A stretch of 9,785 bases of DNA from Desulfuromonadales bacterium. GTDB taxonomy: Bacteria; Desulfobacterota; Desulfuromonadia; Desulfuromonadales; BM103. This document shows positions 1-7,409 of the stretch, in pieces (positions within the stretch are counted from its first letter, which is position 1; every line of letters begins with the position of its first letter). The stretch covers positions 1-9,785 of the forward strand of contig DAOVNV010000081.1 in assembly GCA_030630015.1 (NCBI GenBank), in the 5' to 3' direction. The position numbers and the translations under genes were made by a program. The notes under the pieces are model-generated. The model ran no database searches, was not told the DNA's origin, and saw only the letters and a program-made list of their open reading frames with translations.

Positions 1-5
1 ACCGT

Positions 6-75
6 GAGGTGCGAGGTGCGAGGTGCGAGGTGAGAAAAGCCTTTATCTCGTTTCGCGCTTCGCGTCTCGCGTTTC
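6..75. repeat. Inverted heptamer array just downstream of argG
   Basis: Four tandem 7-mers (GAGGTGC three times, then GAGGTGA) occupy 6-33 on the plus strand. Facing them at 48-75 are four inverted 7-mers which, read on the minus strand, are GAAACGC, GAGACGC, GAAGCGC and GAAACGA. The arms pair in register: 6-12 with 69-75, 13-19 with 62-68, 20-26 with 55-61, 27-33 with 48-54, plus 34-35 with 46-47, leaving a 10-base loop at 36-45. In plus-strand RNA all 30 positions pair, 10 of them as G-U wobbles. In minus-strand RNA, the argG transcript sense, those 10 become A-C mismatches. The array abuts the argG stop codon (76-78). No U-tract follows on either strand, so I do not call a terminator. The repeat is seen directly; its function is unknown. 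Confidence 0.8.
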
Positions 76-1296
76 TCAGCTTTTTGCCTGCCTCTGCAGT
101 GCTGCGATGCGCAGGCGCAGGGCGTTGAGCTTGATGAAGCCTTCGGCGTCGGCCTGATTGTAGACTTCGTCCGCTTCGAAGGTGGCGAAATCGACGTTGA
201 ACAGGCTGTCGGTGTCCGACTGGCGACCGACCACGCGGCAGTGTCCCTTGTAGAGCTTGATGCGGGCGACGCCGTTGACGGTTTGTTGGGTCTGGTCGAT
301 CATGGTCTGCAGGGCGACGCGCTCGGGGGCGAACCAGAAGCCGTTGTAGACCATGCTGGCGTAGCGCGAGACGACGGAATCGCGCAGGTGCATGACTTCA
401 CGGTCCATGGTGATCGATTCCACCCCACGATGAGCTTCCTCAAGGATGGTTCCGCCGGGTGTTTCATAACCACCGCGGCTCTTCATGCCGACGAAGCGGT
501 TTTCCATCAGGTCGACCCGGCCGATGCCGTGCTTGCCGCCCAGTTCGTTGAGTTTTGCGAGCAAGTTCGCTGGAGACAGGCGTTCCCCGTTGATCGCGAC
601 TGCATCGCCTTTTTCGAAGCTGATTTCGACGAACTCCGGCTGGTCCGGGGCGTCTTCCGGGCGATCGGTCAAGACGTACATTTCTTCCGGGGCTTCAGCC
701 CAGGGATCTTCAAGGACATCTCCCTCAAAAGAGATATGCAGCAGGTTGCGGTCCGAACTCCAGGGGAATTTCTTGCTGGTCGGAACCGGGATGTCGTGTT
801 TGCGAGCATATTCTTCGAGCGCCGTACGGCTGTTCAGATCCCATTCACGCCAGGGAGCGATGACGGTTACTGCTGGGTCGAAATGGTAGTAGGCCAGTTC
901 AAAACGAACCTGGTCATTGCCCTTGCCGGTGGCGCCATGTGAAACAGCGTCCGCTCCTTCCCTGGCGGCGATTTCCATCTGTGCTTTGGAGATCGGCGGC
1001 CGGGCGATGGAAGTACCGAGGAAGTAGCGCCCTTCGTAAATCGCATTGGCGCGGAACATCGGAAAAACAAAGTCGCGCACGAACTCTTCGCGTAAATCTT
1101 CAATGTAGCATTTGCTGGCACCGGTATTCTTTGCCTTCTCAGGGACATTGTCGAGTTCTTCGCCCTGACCCAGGTCGGCGGAAAAAGCAATCACCTCGCA
1201 GCCATATTCCTCGATCAGCCATTTGAGGATAATCGAGGTATCCAGTCCACCGGAATAGGCGAGAACAGCTTTCTTGACAGTACTATTTTTGGACAT
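76..1296 (-). CDS. argG: Argininosuccinate synthase
   Basis: Cytoplasmic ligase joining citrulline and aspartate with ATP to give argininosuccinate, AMP and pyrophosphate; the penultimate step of arginine synthesis. The 406-residue protein has the usual family length. The N-terminus carries the ATP-pyrophosphatase P-loop SGGLDTS at residues 15-21. Further family blocks are visible, including HGATGKGNDQVRFE, SDRNLLHISFEGD and MENRFVGMKSRGGYETPGG. The ATG start is supported by AAGGAG nine bases upstream. It is the last complete gene of the run at the left edge, 116 bases after the RDD gene, which leaves room for an internal promoter, although I found no convincing -35/-10 pair. The stop is TGA at 76-78, immediately followed in the transcript by a heptamer repeat array. 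Identification is secure. Confidence 0.98.
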   Translation of the reverse strand: MSKNSTVKKAVLAYSGGLDTSIILKWLIEEYGCEVIAFSADLGQGEELDNVPEKAKNTGASKCYIEDLREEFVRDFVFPMFRANAIYEGRYFLGTSIARPPISKAQMEIAAREGADAVSHGATGKGNDQVRFELAYYHFDPAVTVIAPWREWDLNSRTALEEYARKHDIPVPTSKKFPWSSDRNLLHISFEGDVLEDPWAEAPEEMYVLTDRPEDAPDQPEFVEISFEKGDAVAINGERLSPANLLAKLNELGGKHGIGRVDLMENRFVGMKSRGGYETPGGTILEEAHRGVESITMDREVMHLRDSVVSRYASMVYNGFWFAPERVALQTMIDQTQQTVNGVARIKLYKGHCRVVGRQSDTDSLFNVDFATFEADEVYNQADAEGFIKLNALRLRIAALQRQAKS

Positions 1297-1363
1297 TTGA
1301 GTATTTCTCCTTAATTATCGAAGTATGGTCGTTGGCCGAGAGAGAGGTTTTTCGCGTCCCTCG

Positions 1364-1395
1364 CTTGCCTCGCCATAGCCTGCGGCGACGGCGGG
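1364..1395. other. GC-rich hairpin and heptamer-like repeats in the RDD-argG gap
   Basis: The 116-base gap (1297-1412) contains a strong potential stem: 1367-1374 (GCCTCGCC) pairs with 1384-1388 plus 1390-1392 (GGCGA, GGC), with C1389 bulged and a 9-base loop at 1375-1383. It can extend outward through 1364-1366 with 1393-1395 using two G-U pairs. Around it are G/A-rich 7-base-like units in the mRNA sense, starting right after the RDD stop codon (GAACGCG, GGACGAG, GGACCCG) and again near 1351-1364 (GCGAGGG, ACGCGAA). A second small stem pairs 1391-1395 with 1404-1408 and is mutually exclusive with the first. No T-tract follows, so an intrinsic terminator is unlikely. Intercistronic RNA structure is the most I would infer. 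Confidence 0.5.
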
Positions 1396-1412
1396 TCCCT
1401 CGTCCCGCGTTC

Positions 1413-2231
1413 CTAGAGTTTAACAACATAAGTGTCAGCAATCTTATCATGCAGGCCCTGTTTTTGGGAATCAAAGGCGACCATAAGATAGCCGATACCG
1501 AGCAGAATTCCAGAAATGAACTTGCCGACAACTTCTCTCAGGAAAGCATGGCCGTAGGTCACGGCCGATCCATCGGTGCGGATGACCTTGATGCGCACCA
1601 GCATTTTGCCCGGGGTCTGGCCGCAGTAACCTATGAAGAAAATGCCGTAGGCAAAACTGATCGTGATACCAAGCAGCCCGGAGACGACCGACATCGCGAG
1701 TTGGCCATCACCTGTCATACTGCCGGTCATTCCGGTGGCGAAAACGAGCAGCCAGCCGAGTATAAACTGGACGAGGCCCACGATTGCACCATCGACACTG
1801 TAGGCAACAAAGCGGATCCAGAAGCCGGCTTTCGGTTGGACTGCGGCGGTCAGAATCGGCGCCTCATGCCGGATCTCCGCCAGATGATCTCCTGCTCCAG
1901 TCATCTGAGTTTCTGGCCCAGGCTCGGCACCCTCCTCACGTTTCGCCTGCTGGCTGGCTTCCCACTTCGCATAGATAATACCGCAGCCGCTGCACGTCTC
2001 GCCGGCCGGCTGTGTCAGACCGCAGGCAGGGCAGGTCACTTGAGGTGTTTCAGACTCACCGGCTGGGGCTGCTCCAGCAGGTTCCTGAGGGGGGGCTGGT
2101 TCCGTCAAGGCCGCCTTGTCGAAACTGAACGACTCCTTGCAGCGCGGACATGTTACCTTGACCGGTCGATCAGGCACCCGGGCCGGGTCAACCGACCTGG
2201 AAAAGCTGCAATGCGGGCAGGTAATCTCCAT
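1413..2231 (-). CDS. Zinc-ribbon / RDD-family membrane protein
   Basis: A 272-residue protein of unknown function. Two four-cysteine knuckles precede the membrane part: C5/C8 with C28/C31, in the style of the MJ0042-type zinc finger found at protein N-termini, and C67/C70 with C80/C83. A Pro/Ala/Glu-rich linker separates them, and a polar charged stretch at about 90-133 follows. The C-terminal half is an RDD domain: GFWIRFVAYSVDG at about 136-148 holds the signature Arg and Asp, and DSQKQGLHDKIADTYVV ends the protein. About three hydrophobic helices are visible (near 148-168, 175-200 and 230-245). I chose the ATG at 2231 because AGGAG lies five bases upstream (2237-2241) and the zinc ribbon starts there; an upstream in-frame start at 2282 would add 17 unlikely residues and has no such site. 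It lies 61 bases after argF in the arg operon. RDD proteins are poorly understood; some have been linked to ion transport. No link to arginine is proven. Confidence 0.85.
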   Translation of the reverse strand: MEITCPHCSFSRSVDPARVPDRPVKVTCPRCKESFSFDKAALTEPAPPQEPAGAAPAGESETPQVTCPACGLTQPAGETCSGCGIIYAKWEASQQAKREEGAEPGPETQMTGAGDHLAEIRHEAPILTAAVQPKAGFWIRFVAYSVDGAIVGLVQFILGWLLVFATGMTGSMTGDGQLAMSVVSGLLGITISFAYGIFFIGYCGQTPGKMLVRIKVIRTDGSAVTYGHAFLREVVGKFISGILLGIGYLMVAFDSQKQGLHDKIADTYVVKL

Positions 2232-2256
2232 TATGGCTCCTGTCATGTATTTGCAG

Positions 2257-2280
2257 AAAAAGAAGGGCGTTTCTCTCGCC
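2257..2280 (-). terminator. Weak terminator-like hairpin after argF
   Basis: In the argF mRNA sense, GGCG and CGCC (2277-2280 and 2266-2269) form a 4-bp stem with a 7-base loop, followed by a pyrimidine run rich in T (2257-2265). The stem is very short, so at best it attenuates transcription between argF and the RDD gene. It partly overlaps the heptamer repeat at 2275-2295. Low confidence. Confidence 0.25.
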
Positions 2281-2295
2281 ACTCGCCACTCGCTA
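2275..2295. repeat. Tandem heptamer repeat over the argF stop codon
   Basis: Three head-to-tail 7-mers on the plus strand: CTCGCCA (2275-2281), CTCGCCA (2282-2288) and CTCGCTA (2289-2295). The last contains the complement of the argF stop codon TAG (2293-2295), so in the mRNA the array starts at the stop. The adjoining 9-mer GCGTTTCTC at 2267-2275 also occurs at 69-77 beside the argG stop, which ties this array to the one at the left end of the window. Confidence 0.75.
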
Positions 2296-3201
2296 CTGCA
2301 TCAAAGTGACCATGATCGCCTTCTGCACGTGCAGACGGTTTTCAGCTTCGTCGAAGACAACCGAGTGACCGCCTTCGATGACCTCGTCGGTAATCTCTTC
2401 ATCGCGATGAGCCGGCAGACAGTGCAGGACGATGCATTCAGCATCGGCCACTTCGACGATTTCGCGGTTGATCTGGAAACCGGCAAAAGCCTGCTTGCGT
2501 TTTTCCTGCTCTTCCTCCTGCCCCATGCTGGCCCAGACATCGGTATTGAGAACATCGGCGCCGCGGGCGGCTTCGAACGGATCGTTGGTGTAGAGGACTT
2601 TGGCCCCGGCTTGTTCGGCGCGCTCACAAACCCCGGTCTCCGGCTCATAGCCTGCCGGGGTGGCCACTCGCAGTTCGAACCCGAAAACGGCCGCCGCATT
2701 GATCCAGCTGTTGGCCATGTTGTTGCCGTCGCCGATCCAGCAGAATACCTGGCCCTCGTAAGACCCCTTATGCTCGATGACCGTAAACAGGTCGGCCATC
2801 AACTGACAGGGATGATACATGTCGGTCAGGCCGTTGATTATGGGGATGGTGCTGAACCGGGCCAGATCCTCAACCAGCTCCTGGGAAAATGTCCGGATCA
2901 TGATCCCGTCGACGTAACGTGACATGACACGGCCCGTATCCTGGATCGGTTCGCCGCGGCCCATCTGAGTTGTTCCTGAAGAAAGGAAGAGAGCGTGTCC
3001 ACCCAGCTGGAACATGCCGACTTCAAAAGAAACGCGGGTTCGTGTCGAACTTTTTTCGAACAGCATGCCGAGCGTCTGGCCCGCAAGCTGGTGATGTCGC
3101 TGCCCCTGCTTCTGCTTTTGTTTTAACTCACGCGTCAATTCGAAAATCTTGTCGAGGTCTTCGCGTGTCCAGTCACTGAGACTGAGAAAATCTTTTTTCA
3201 T
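2293..3201 (-). CDS. argF: Ornithine carbamoyltransferase
   Basis: Transfers the carbamoyl group of carbamoyl phosphate to ornithine, giving citrulline, in the cytoplasm. The 302-residue length is normal for the anabolic enzyme. The carbamoyl-phosphate site STRTR is at residues 52-56, the HPCQ motif (MYHPCQLMADL) lies in the middle, and the ornithine-loop motif HCLPAHRDEE is near the C-terminus. The ATG start has AAGGAG six bases upstream. The gene begins 11 bases after the methyltransferase stop and ends 61 bases before the RDD gene, so cotranscription with both is likely. The stop codon lies inside a tandem heptamer array. Identification is secure; ArgF rather than an aspartate or other transcarbamylase follows from the HCLP motif and the neighbouring arg genes. 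Confidence 0.97.
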   Translation of the reverse strand: MKKDFLSLSDWTREDLDKIFELTRELKQKQKQGQRHHQLAGQTLGMLFEKSSTRTRVSFEVGMFQLGGHALFLSSGTTQMGRGEPIQDTGRVMSRYVDGIMIRTFSQELVEDLARFSTIPIINGLTDMYHPCQLMADLFTVIEHKGSYEGQVFCWIGDGNNMANSWINAAAVFGFELRVATPAGYEPETGVCERAEQAGAKVLYTNDPFEAARGADVLNTDVWASMGQEEEQEKRKQAFAGFQINREIVEVADAECIVLHCLPAHRDEEITDEVIEGGHSVVFDEAENRLHVQKAIMVTLMQ

Positions 3202-3212
3202 ACTAAACTCCT

Positions 3213-3950
3213 TCAGACGGATGCCGCCGGCAACTCGGGTTGTGTTTGCCTAAGCCGGCGGGCCGCAGCTTCAAAGTATTCATCGTTCAGTTCCATGCCG
3301 GTGAAGCGACGACCCAGTTCAAGTGCCGCAACGCCGGTTGATCCGACGCCCATGAAAGGATCGAGGACCAGGTCGCCCGGGTTGCTGGCGATACCGATCA
3401 GGTGCTTCAGGAGTCCGACCGGTTTTTGCGTCGGGTGCTTCGGCTCCTTGAGCCGTTCCGGCGACATGCAGATCGGGCTCTGAAAAAAGTTGTGCATCTC
3501 GTTCTGCTTGCCAAAGTTCCAGGTGTGCTGCTTGTTCCACATGCAGACAACCAATTCGCAGCTGTTCAAAAAACCCTGCTTGCGAATTTTCGGCACGGGA
3601 TTGGTCTTGTGCCACACGAAAAACTGGAATGTATCGAAGATCGGGTCGAAAATTTCGTGCCAGCGTCCCAGCATGTTGTAGGAGCAGAACGCAAACAGGT
3701 TTCCGGTCGGCTTCAATATTCGTAAAAATTCTGCTTTGAACTCGGCTGGATCGAAATGCCGGTCCCATTCCGCCAGGTCATTGTTGATTTCCGATCGCCA
3801 CGAAAACTGCATGTTCCCCGTTGAGTAAGGGCTCAGGTTATATGGCGGGTCGGTGAACAACAGGTCCACGGACTGGTCCGGCACTTGCTGGAGTAATTCC
3901 AGGCAATTTCCCTTCAAGAGGGTCAGGTCTGTTTCAGATGTTCCGGCCAC
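3213..3950 (-). CDS. Orphan beta-class DNA methyltransferase
   Basis: S-adenosylmethionine-dependent methyltransferase acting on DNA amino groups (N6-adenine or N4-cytosine). In the 245-residue protein the catalytic motif IV DPPY is at residues 34-37, near the N-terminus. The cofactor motif I, DPFMGVG, is near the C-terminus at 197-203, preceded by HPTQKP at 172-177. This catalysis-first order defines the beta class. DPPY slightly favours adenine as the target. At 245 residues it lacks the C-terminal extension of CcrM-type enzymes, so recognition must lie in the central segment (about 60-165). No restriction endonuclease or specificity subunit is nearby. It begins 2 bases after the argD stop and ends 11 bases before argF, so it sits inside the arginine operon. 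Base composition does not obviously differ from its neighbours by eye. The target sequence cannot be read from the protein. Confidence 0.93.
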   Translation of the reverse strand: MAGTSETDLTLLKGNCLELLQQVPDQSVDLLFTDPPYNLSPYSTGNMQFSWRSEINNDLAEWDRHFDPAEFKAEFLRILKPTGNLFAFCSYNMLGRWHEIFDPIFDTFQFFVWHKTNPVPKIRKQGFLNSCELVVCMWNKQHTWNFGKQNEMHNFFQSPICMSPERLKEPKHPTQKPVGLLKHLIGIASNPGDLVLDPFMGVGSTGVAALELGRRFTGMELNDEYFEAAARRLRQTQPELPAASV

Positions 3951-3952
3951 AA

Positions 3953-5158
3953 TCAGGGCGACTCCGGCAGGCTGGACAGAATGTCATCCAGTATCGTGAC
4001 CGCTTCATCAATTTCGTTTTCCGTGACGATCAGTGGTGGTACGAAACGAAGCACCTTGCCGACTGTGCAATTGATCAGAAGCCCCTGTTGCATGGCCTGT
4101 TTGACAATATCGCCACCGTCAAAATCGAGTTCCATGCCGAGCATCAGACCACGACCGCGAACGTCCTTGATGAAGGTGTATTTGTCACGCAACGCATCCA
4201 GTTTGCCGCGCAGGTACGCACCCATCCGGACACCATTGTCGAGAATACCATCTTCAACCAGGGCGTGCATGGCGGCCAGGGCAGCGCTGCACAACAGCGG
4301 GTTCCCACCGAACGTGGAGCCGTGCGTGCCCGGTCCGAGAGCATCGGCGAAGGGCTGCCGGGCCAGCATGGCGCCGATCGGCGGCCCGCCGGCCAATGCC
4401 TTGGCCAGGGTCATCACGTCCGGTTCAACCCCCTCCTGTTGATATGCCCACAAGGTGCCGGTCCGGCCACAGCCAACCTGAACCTCGTCGAAGATCAACA
4501 GCAGGGCATGTTCGTCGCAAAGCGCCCGGACGGCTTTCAGGTAGCCCGGCGGTGGAACATTGACGCCGCCCTCGCCCTGGACCGGTTCCAGCATGATGGC
4601 GCAGGTGCGCGCGCTGATCGCCGAGCGCAATGCTTCGAGATCGCCATACGGGACATAGGTAAAGCCGGGAAGAGCAGGTTCAAAGCCGGCCCGGATTTTT
4701 TCCTGGCCGGTGGCGCTGATGGTCCCGATGGTCCGGCCGTGAAAAGAGGCTTGTGCGGTGATCACCTCGAAGCGGCCGCTGCCGTGCTGTTCCTTGCTGT
4801 ATTTGCGGGCCAGTTTCAGGGCGGCTTCATTGGCTTCCGCTCCTGAATTGCAGAAGAAAACCCGGTTCGCGAAAGAATGCTCACACAGCCATTCGGCCAG
4901 TTCAATCTGTTGGGGAATCTGGTAAAAGTTGGAGCAGTGCAGCAGCGTGCCGGCCTGTTCCTGCAGTGCGGCAACCACCTTGGGATGACAATGCCCCAGG
5001 TTGTTGACTGCCACCCCGGCAAGGAAGTCGAGGTACTCTTTCCCTTCGACATCCCACAGCCGGCAACCTTCTCCGCGCACCGCGACCAGCGGGTAACGGC
5101 CATAGGTTTTCATAACGCACTGTTCGGCTCTGTCGATCCAGTTCTGTGAAAGACTCAT
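3953..5158 (-). CDS. argD: Acetylornithine aminotransferase
   Basis: PLP-dependent class III aminotransferase that converts N-acetylglutamate semialdehyde to N-acetylornithine with glutamate as amino donor; ArgD enzymes often also serve lysine synthesis. Family features in the 401-residue protein are NSGAEAN at 104-110 (cofactor phosphate region), FHGRT at 139-143, the PLP-ring contact DEVQ at 224-227, and the Schiff-base lysine K253 in LAKALAGG. Length is typical. The ATG overlaps the argB stop by four bases (ATGA, 5155-5158), suggesting translational coupling. The methyltransferase follows after 2 bases. Other class III aminotransferases, such as ornithine or GABA enzymes, are similar, but position between argB and argF settles the call. 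Confidence 0.97.
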   Translation of the reverse strand: MSLSQNWIDRAEQCVMKTYGRYPLVAVRGEGCRLWDVEGKEYLDFLAGVAVNNLGHCHPKVVAALQEQAGTLLHCSNFYQIPQQIELAEWLCEHSFANRVFFCNSGAEANEAALKLARKYSKEQHGSGRFEVITAQASFHGRTIGTISATGQEKIRAGFEPALPGFTYVPYGDLEALRSAISARTCAIMLEPVQGEGGVNVPPPGYLKAVRALCDEHALLLIFDEVQVGCGRTGTLWAYQQEGVEPDVMTLAKALAGGPPIGAMLARQPFADALGPGTHGSTFGGNPLLCSAALAAMHALVEDGILDNGVRMGAYLRGKLDALRDKYTFIKDVRGRGLMLGMELDFDGGDIVKQAMQQGLLINCTVGKVLRFVPPLIVTENEIDEAVTILDDILSSLPESP

Positions 5159-6036
5159 CTCGCCACCTCTGTACCGATGCCCTTGTCGGTAAAGATTTCG
5201 AGCAAACAGGCATGTTCAATCCGTCCATCGATAATATGGGTTTTCTGAACGCCGGCCAGGATCGCATCCCTGCAGCAGGTGACTTTTGGAATCATGCCGC
5301 CGGCGATCGTACCGTCATCGACCAAGCTATTCACATCGGCCACATTGATCGTGGAAATGAGCTGCCCCTGCTTGTCATTGACCCCGGTCACATCGGTGAG
5401 CAGGATCAGTTTCTCTGCCTTGAGAGCGGCGGCCACCTGTCCGGCGACCAGGTCGGCGTTGATATTGTAGGTCTCGCCGCCACGACCGACGCCCAGCGGA
5501 GCGATGACCGGAATGAAATTGGCCTTTTCCAGAGCCTGGATGATTTCCGGGTGGACAGCTTCAACTTCGCCAACCTGACCAATGTCGATGATCTCGGGAG
5601 TCAAAGTGTCCGGGTTGATGGCCGTCATTTCCATTTTGCGGGCCGTGATCAACTGGCCGTCCTTGCCGGTCAGCCCGACCGCCTTGCCGCCATGCAGATT
5701 GATGTTGGCGACAATTTCCTTGTTGACCCGACCACCGAGGACCATCTCGACCACGTCCATGGTGTCGCTGTCGGTGACCCGCATGCCACCTACGAAACGG
5801 CTCTCAAGGCCCATCTGCTCCATGACCTTGCCGATCTGGGGCCCGCCGCCGTGGACCACGACCGGATTCAGGCCGATGTATTTCATCAGGATGATATCTT
5901 TGGCGAAGGATTCCTTGAGATGCTTCTCGACCATGGCGTTGCCGCCGTACTTGATGACAATGGTCTGGTTGGAGAACCGCTTGATGTAGGGCAGCGCCTC
6001 CATGAGCACGTTGGCTTTTTTGATGAGTTCTTCCAT
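5155..6036 (-). CDS. argB: Acetylglutamate kinase
   Basis: Phosphorylates N-acetylglutamate, the usual control point of arginine synthesis. Amino-acid-kinase motifs visible: KYGGNAM (29-35), HGGGP (62-66), GMRVTDSDTMDVVEM, VNKEIV and NLHGGKAVGLTGKDG. I chose the ATG at 6036 (293 residues) because the protein then begins MEELIKKANVLMEALPYIKRF, the usual family N-terminus, with GGGG eight bases upstream. The alternative ATG at 6081 adds 15 residues and has no Shine-Dalgarno sequence. This N-terminal helix is known from arginine-inhibited hexameric kinases (Thermotoga, Pseudomonas), so feedback inhibition by arginine is a reasonable inference. The gene lies 56 bases after hslU and overlaps argD by four bases. 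Confidence 0.96.
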   Translation of the reverse strand: MEELIKKANVLMEALPYIKRFSNQTIVIKYGGNAMVEKHLKESFAKDIILMKYIGLNPVVVHGGGPQIGKVMEQMGLESRFVGGMRVTDSDTMDVVEMVLGGRVNKEIVANINLHGGKAVGLTGKDGQLITARKMEMTAINPDTLTPEIIDIGQVGEVEAVHPEIIQALEKANFIPVIAPLGVGRGGETYNINADLVAGQVAAALKAEKLILLTDVTGVNDKQGQLISTINVADVNSLVDDGTIAGGMIPKVTCCRDAILAGVQKTHIIDGRIEHACLLEIFTDKGIGTEVAR

Positions 6037-6092
6037 GGGATCAACCCCGATATCGGCCACCAAATCACTGAGAGGGGCCATGGTGGCAAAGG

Positions 6093-7409
6093 TTAAAGTA
6101 TGTAACGCGACAGATCCTCATCGGCGGCGATATCGGCCAGGCGGTTGCGGACGAATTCGGCGTCGATGCAAACCTTTTTCTCTTTACTCTCGGGAGCGTC
6201 GAAGGAGATTTCATCCAGCAGGGTCTCCAGGATGGTGTGCAGCCGCCTGGCGCCGATATTCTCGGTGCGCTCGTTGACCTGGCTGGCGGTGCGGGCCATC
6301 TCCTCGATCGCACCCTCGGTGATTTCAAGTTTAAGGCCTTCGGTATCCATTAAAGCTTGATACTGGCGGATCAGAGCATTTTTCGGCTCAGTCAGAATCC
6401 GGACAAAATCTTTCTCGCCGAGACTTTCCAGCTCGACCCGGATCGGAAAGCGCCCCTGGAGTTCCGGGATCAGGTCCGAAGGCTTGGTCACGTGAAAGGC
6501 CCCGGCTGCCAGGAACAGGATATGATCGGTTTTGACCGGGCCGTACTTGGTGTTCACCGTGCTGCCTTCCACGATCGGCAGGATGTCTCTTTGTACGCCT
6601 TCGCGAGAAATTTCGGGTCCGTGGCCGCCTTCGCGACTGGCGATCTTGTCGATTTCGTCGATGAAGATAATACCGCTCTGCTCAGTACGTTCCCTGGCCA
6701 GGGCCTGGACCTTTTCCATGTCGACCAGTTTTTCCGCCTCGGTTTCAATCAGAACCTCTCTGGCCTCCCTGACCTTCATGGTGCGGCGCTTGGTCTTCTG
6801 CGGGAAGAGGTTGCCAAACATCTCCTTGACGTTGAAGCCCATTTCCTCGGTGCCCTGCGGCCCAAAGACTTGCATGTTCGGGATCTGGGCGTCCTGAACC
6901 TCGACTTCGACGGAGCGTTCGTCCAGTTCACCCATGCGCAGCAGGTGGCGCAGTTTGTCGCGGGTTCTGCCTTCGGCTTCGGCAGACTTTGACTCACCGG
7001 GAAGCAGCAGGTCCAGAAGGCGGTCTTCTGCGAGGTCCTCGGCCTTGATGCGCTGTTGACGGGTTTCCTCGTCCTTGACCATCCCGATGGCAAGTTCGAC
7101 CAGGTCGCGGACCATGCTCTCCACGTCGCGCCCTATGTAGCCGACTTCGGTAAACTTGCTCGCTTCGACCTTGACGAACGGGGCCTGGGCCAGCCGCGCC
7201 AGGCGGCGGGCAATTTCTGTTTTGCCGACCCCGGTCGGGCCGATCATGATGATATTTTTCGGGGCGATCTCTTCGCGCAGTTCCGGACTGACCTGCTGGC
7301 GTCGCCAGCGGTTGCGCAGGGCGATGGCCACTGCGCGTTTTGCCTTATGCTGGCCGACAATATAGCGATCCAGTTCCGATACGATTTCACGGGGCGTAAA
7401 GTTGGTCAC
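6093..7409 (-). CDS. hslU: HslU ATPase of the HslUV protease
   Basis: Clp/Hsp100-family AAA+ unfoldase that feeds substrates into HslV in the cytoplasm. The 438-residue protein has Walker A GPTGVGKT at 57-64, the pore loop GYIG at 90-93, a variable insertion (I) domain in the middle, Walker B IIFIDEID near residues 246-253, sensor and arginine-finger regions beyond, and the C-terminal tail RYIL, matching the conserved tail that docks into and activates HslV. The start codon is GTG (7407-7409), overlapping the hslV stop by four bases (GTGA), with GGAG eight bases upstream. The overlap suggests coupled translation and balanced subunit supply. argB follows in the same direction. Confidence 0.97.
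   Translation of the reverse strand: MTNFTPREIVSELDRYIVGQHKAKRAVAIALRNRWRRQQVSPELREEIAPKNIIMIGPTGVGKTEIARRLARLAQAPFVKVEASKFTEVGYIGRDVESMVRDLVELAIGMVKDEETRQQRIKAEDLAEDRLLDLLLPGESKSAEAEGRTRDKLRHLLRMGELDERSVEVEVQDAQIPNMQVFGPQGTEEMGFNVKEMFGNLFPQKTKRRTMKVREAREVLIETEAEKLVDMEKVQALARERTEQSGIIFIDEIDKIASREGGHGPEISREGVQRDILPIVEGSTVNTKYGPVKTDHILFLAAGAFHVTKPSDLIPELQGRFPIRVELESLGEKDFVRILTEPKNALIRQYQALMDTEGLKLEITEGAIEEMARTASQVNERTENIGARRLHTILETLLDEISFDAPESKEKKVCIDAEFVRNRLADIAADEDLSRYIL

Noticed and set aside
6..35. CRISPR array
   Set aside because: The repeat unit is 7 bases and directly tandem, with no spacers and no cas genes in the window.
1332..2309. Long plus-strand open frame (325 codons) opposite the RDD gene
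   Set aside because: It is antisense to a protein with clear zinc-ribbon and RDD motifs, lacks any family motif and reflects GC-rich codon bias of the real strand. The same applies to the plus-strand frames at 241-942, 2116-2922, 3938-4846, 5146-6096 and 6357-6992.
6036..6081. Upstream argB start adding 15 residues
   Set aside because: There is no ribosome site before the ATG at 6081, and the extra residues precede the normal family N-terminus.
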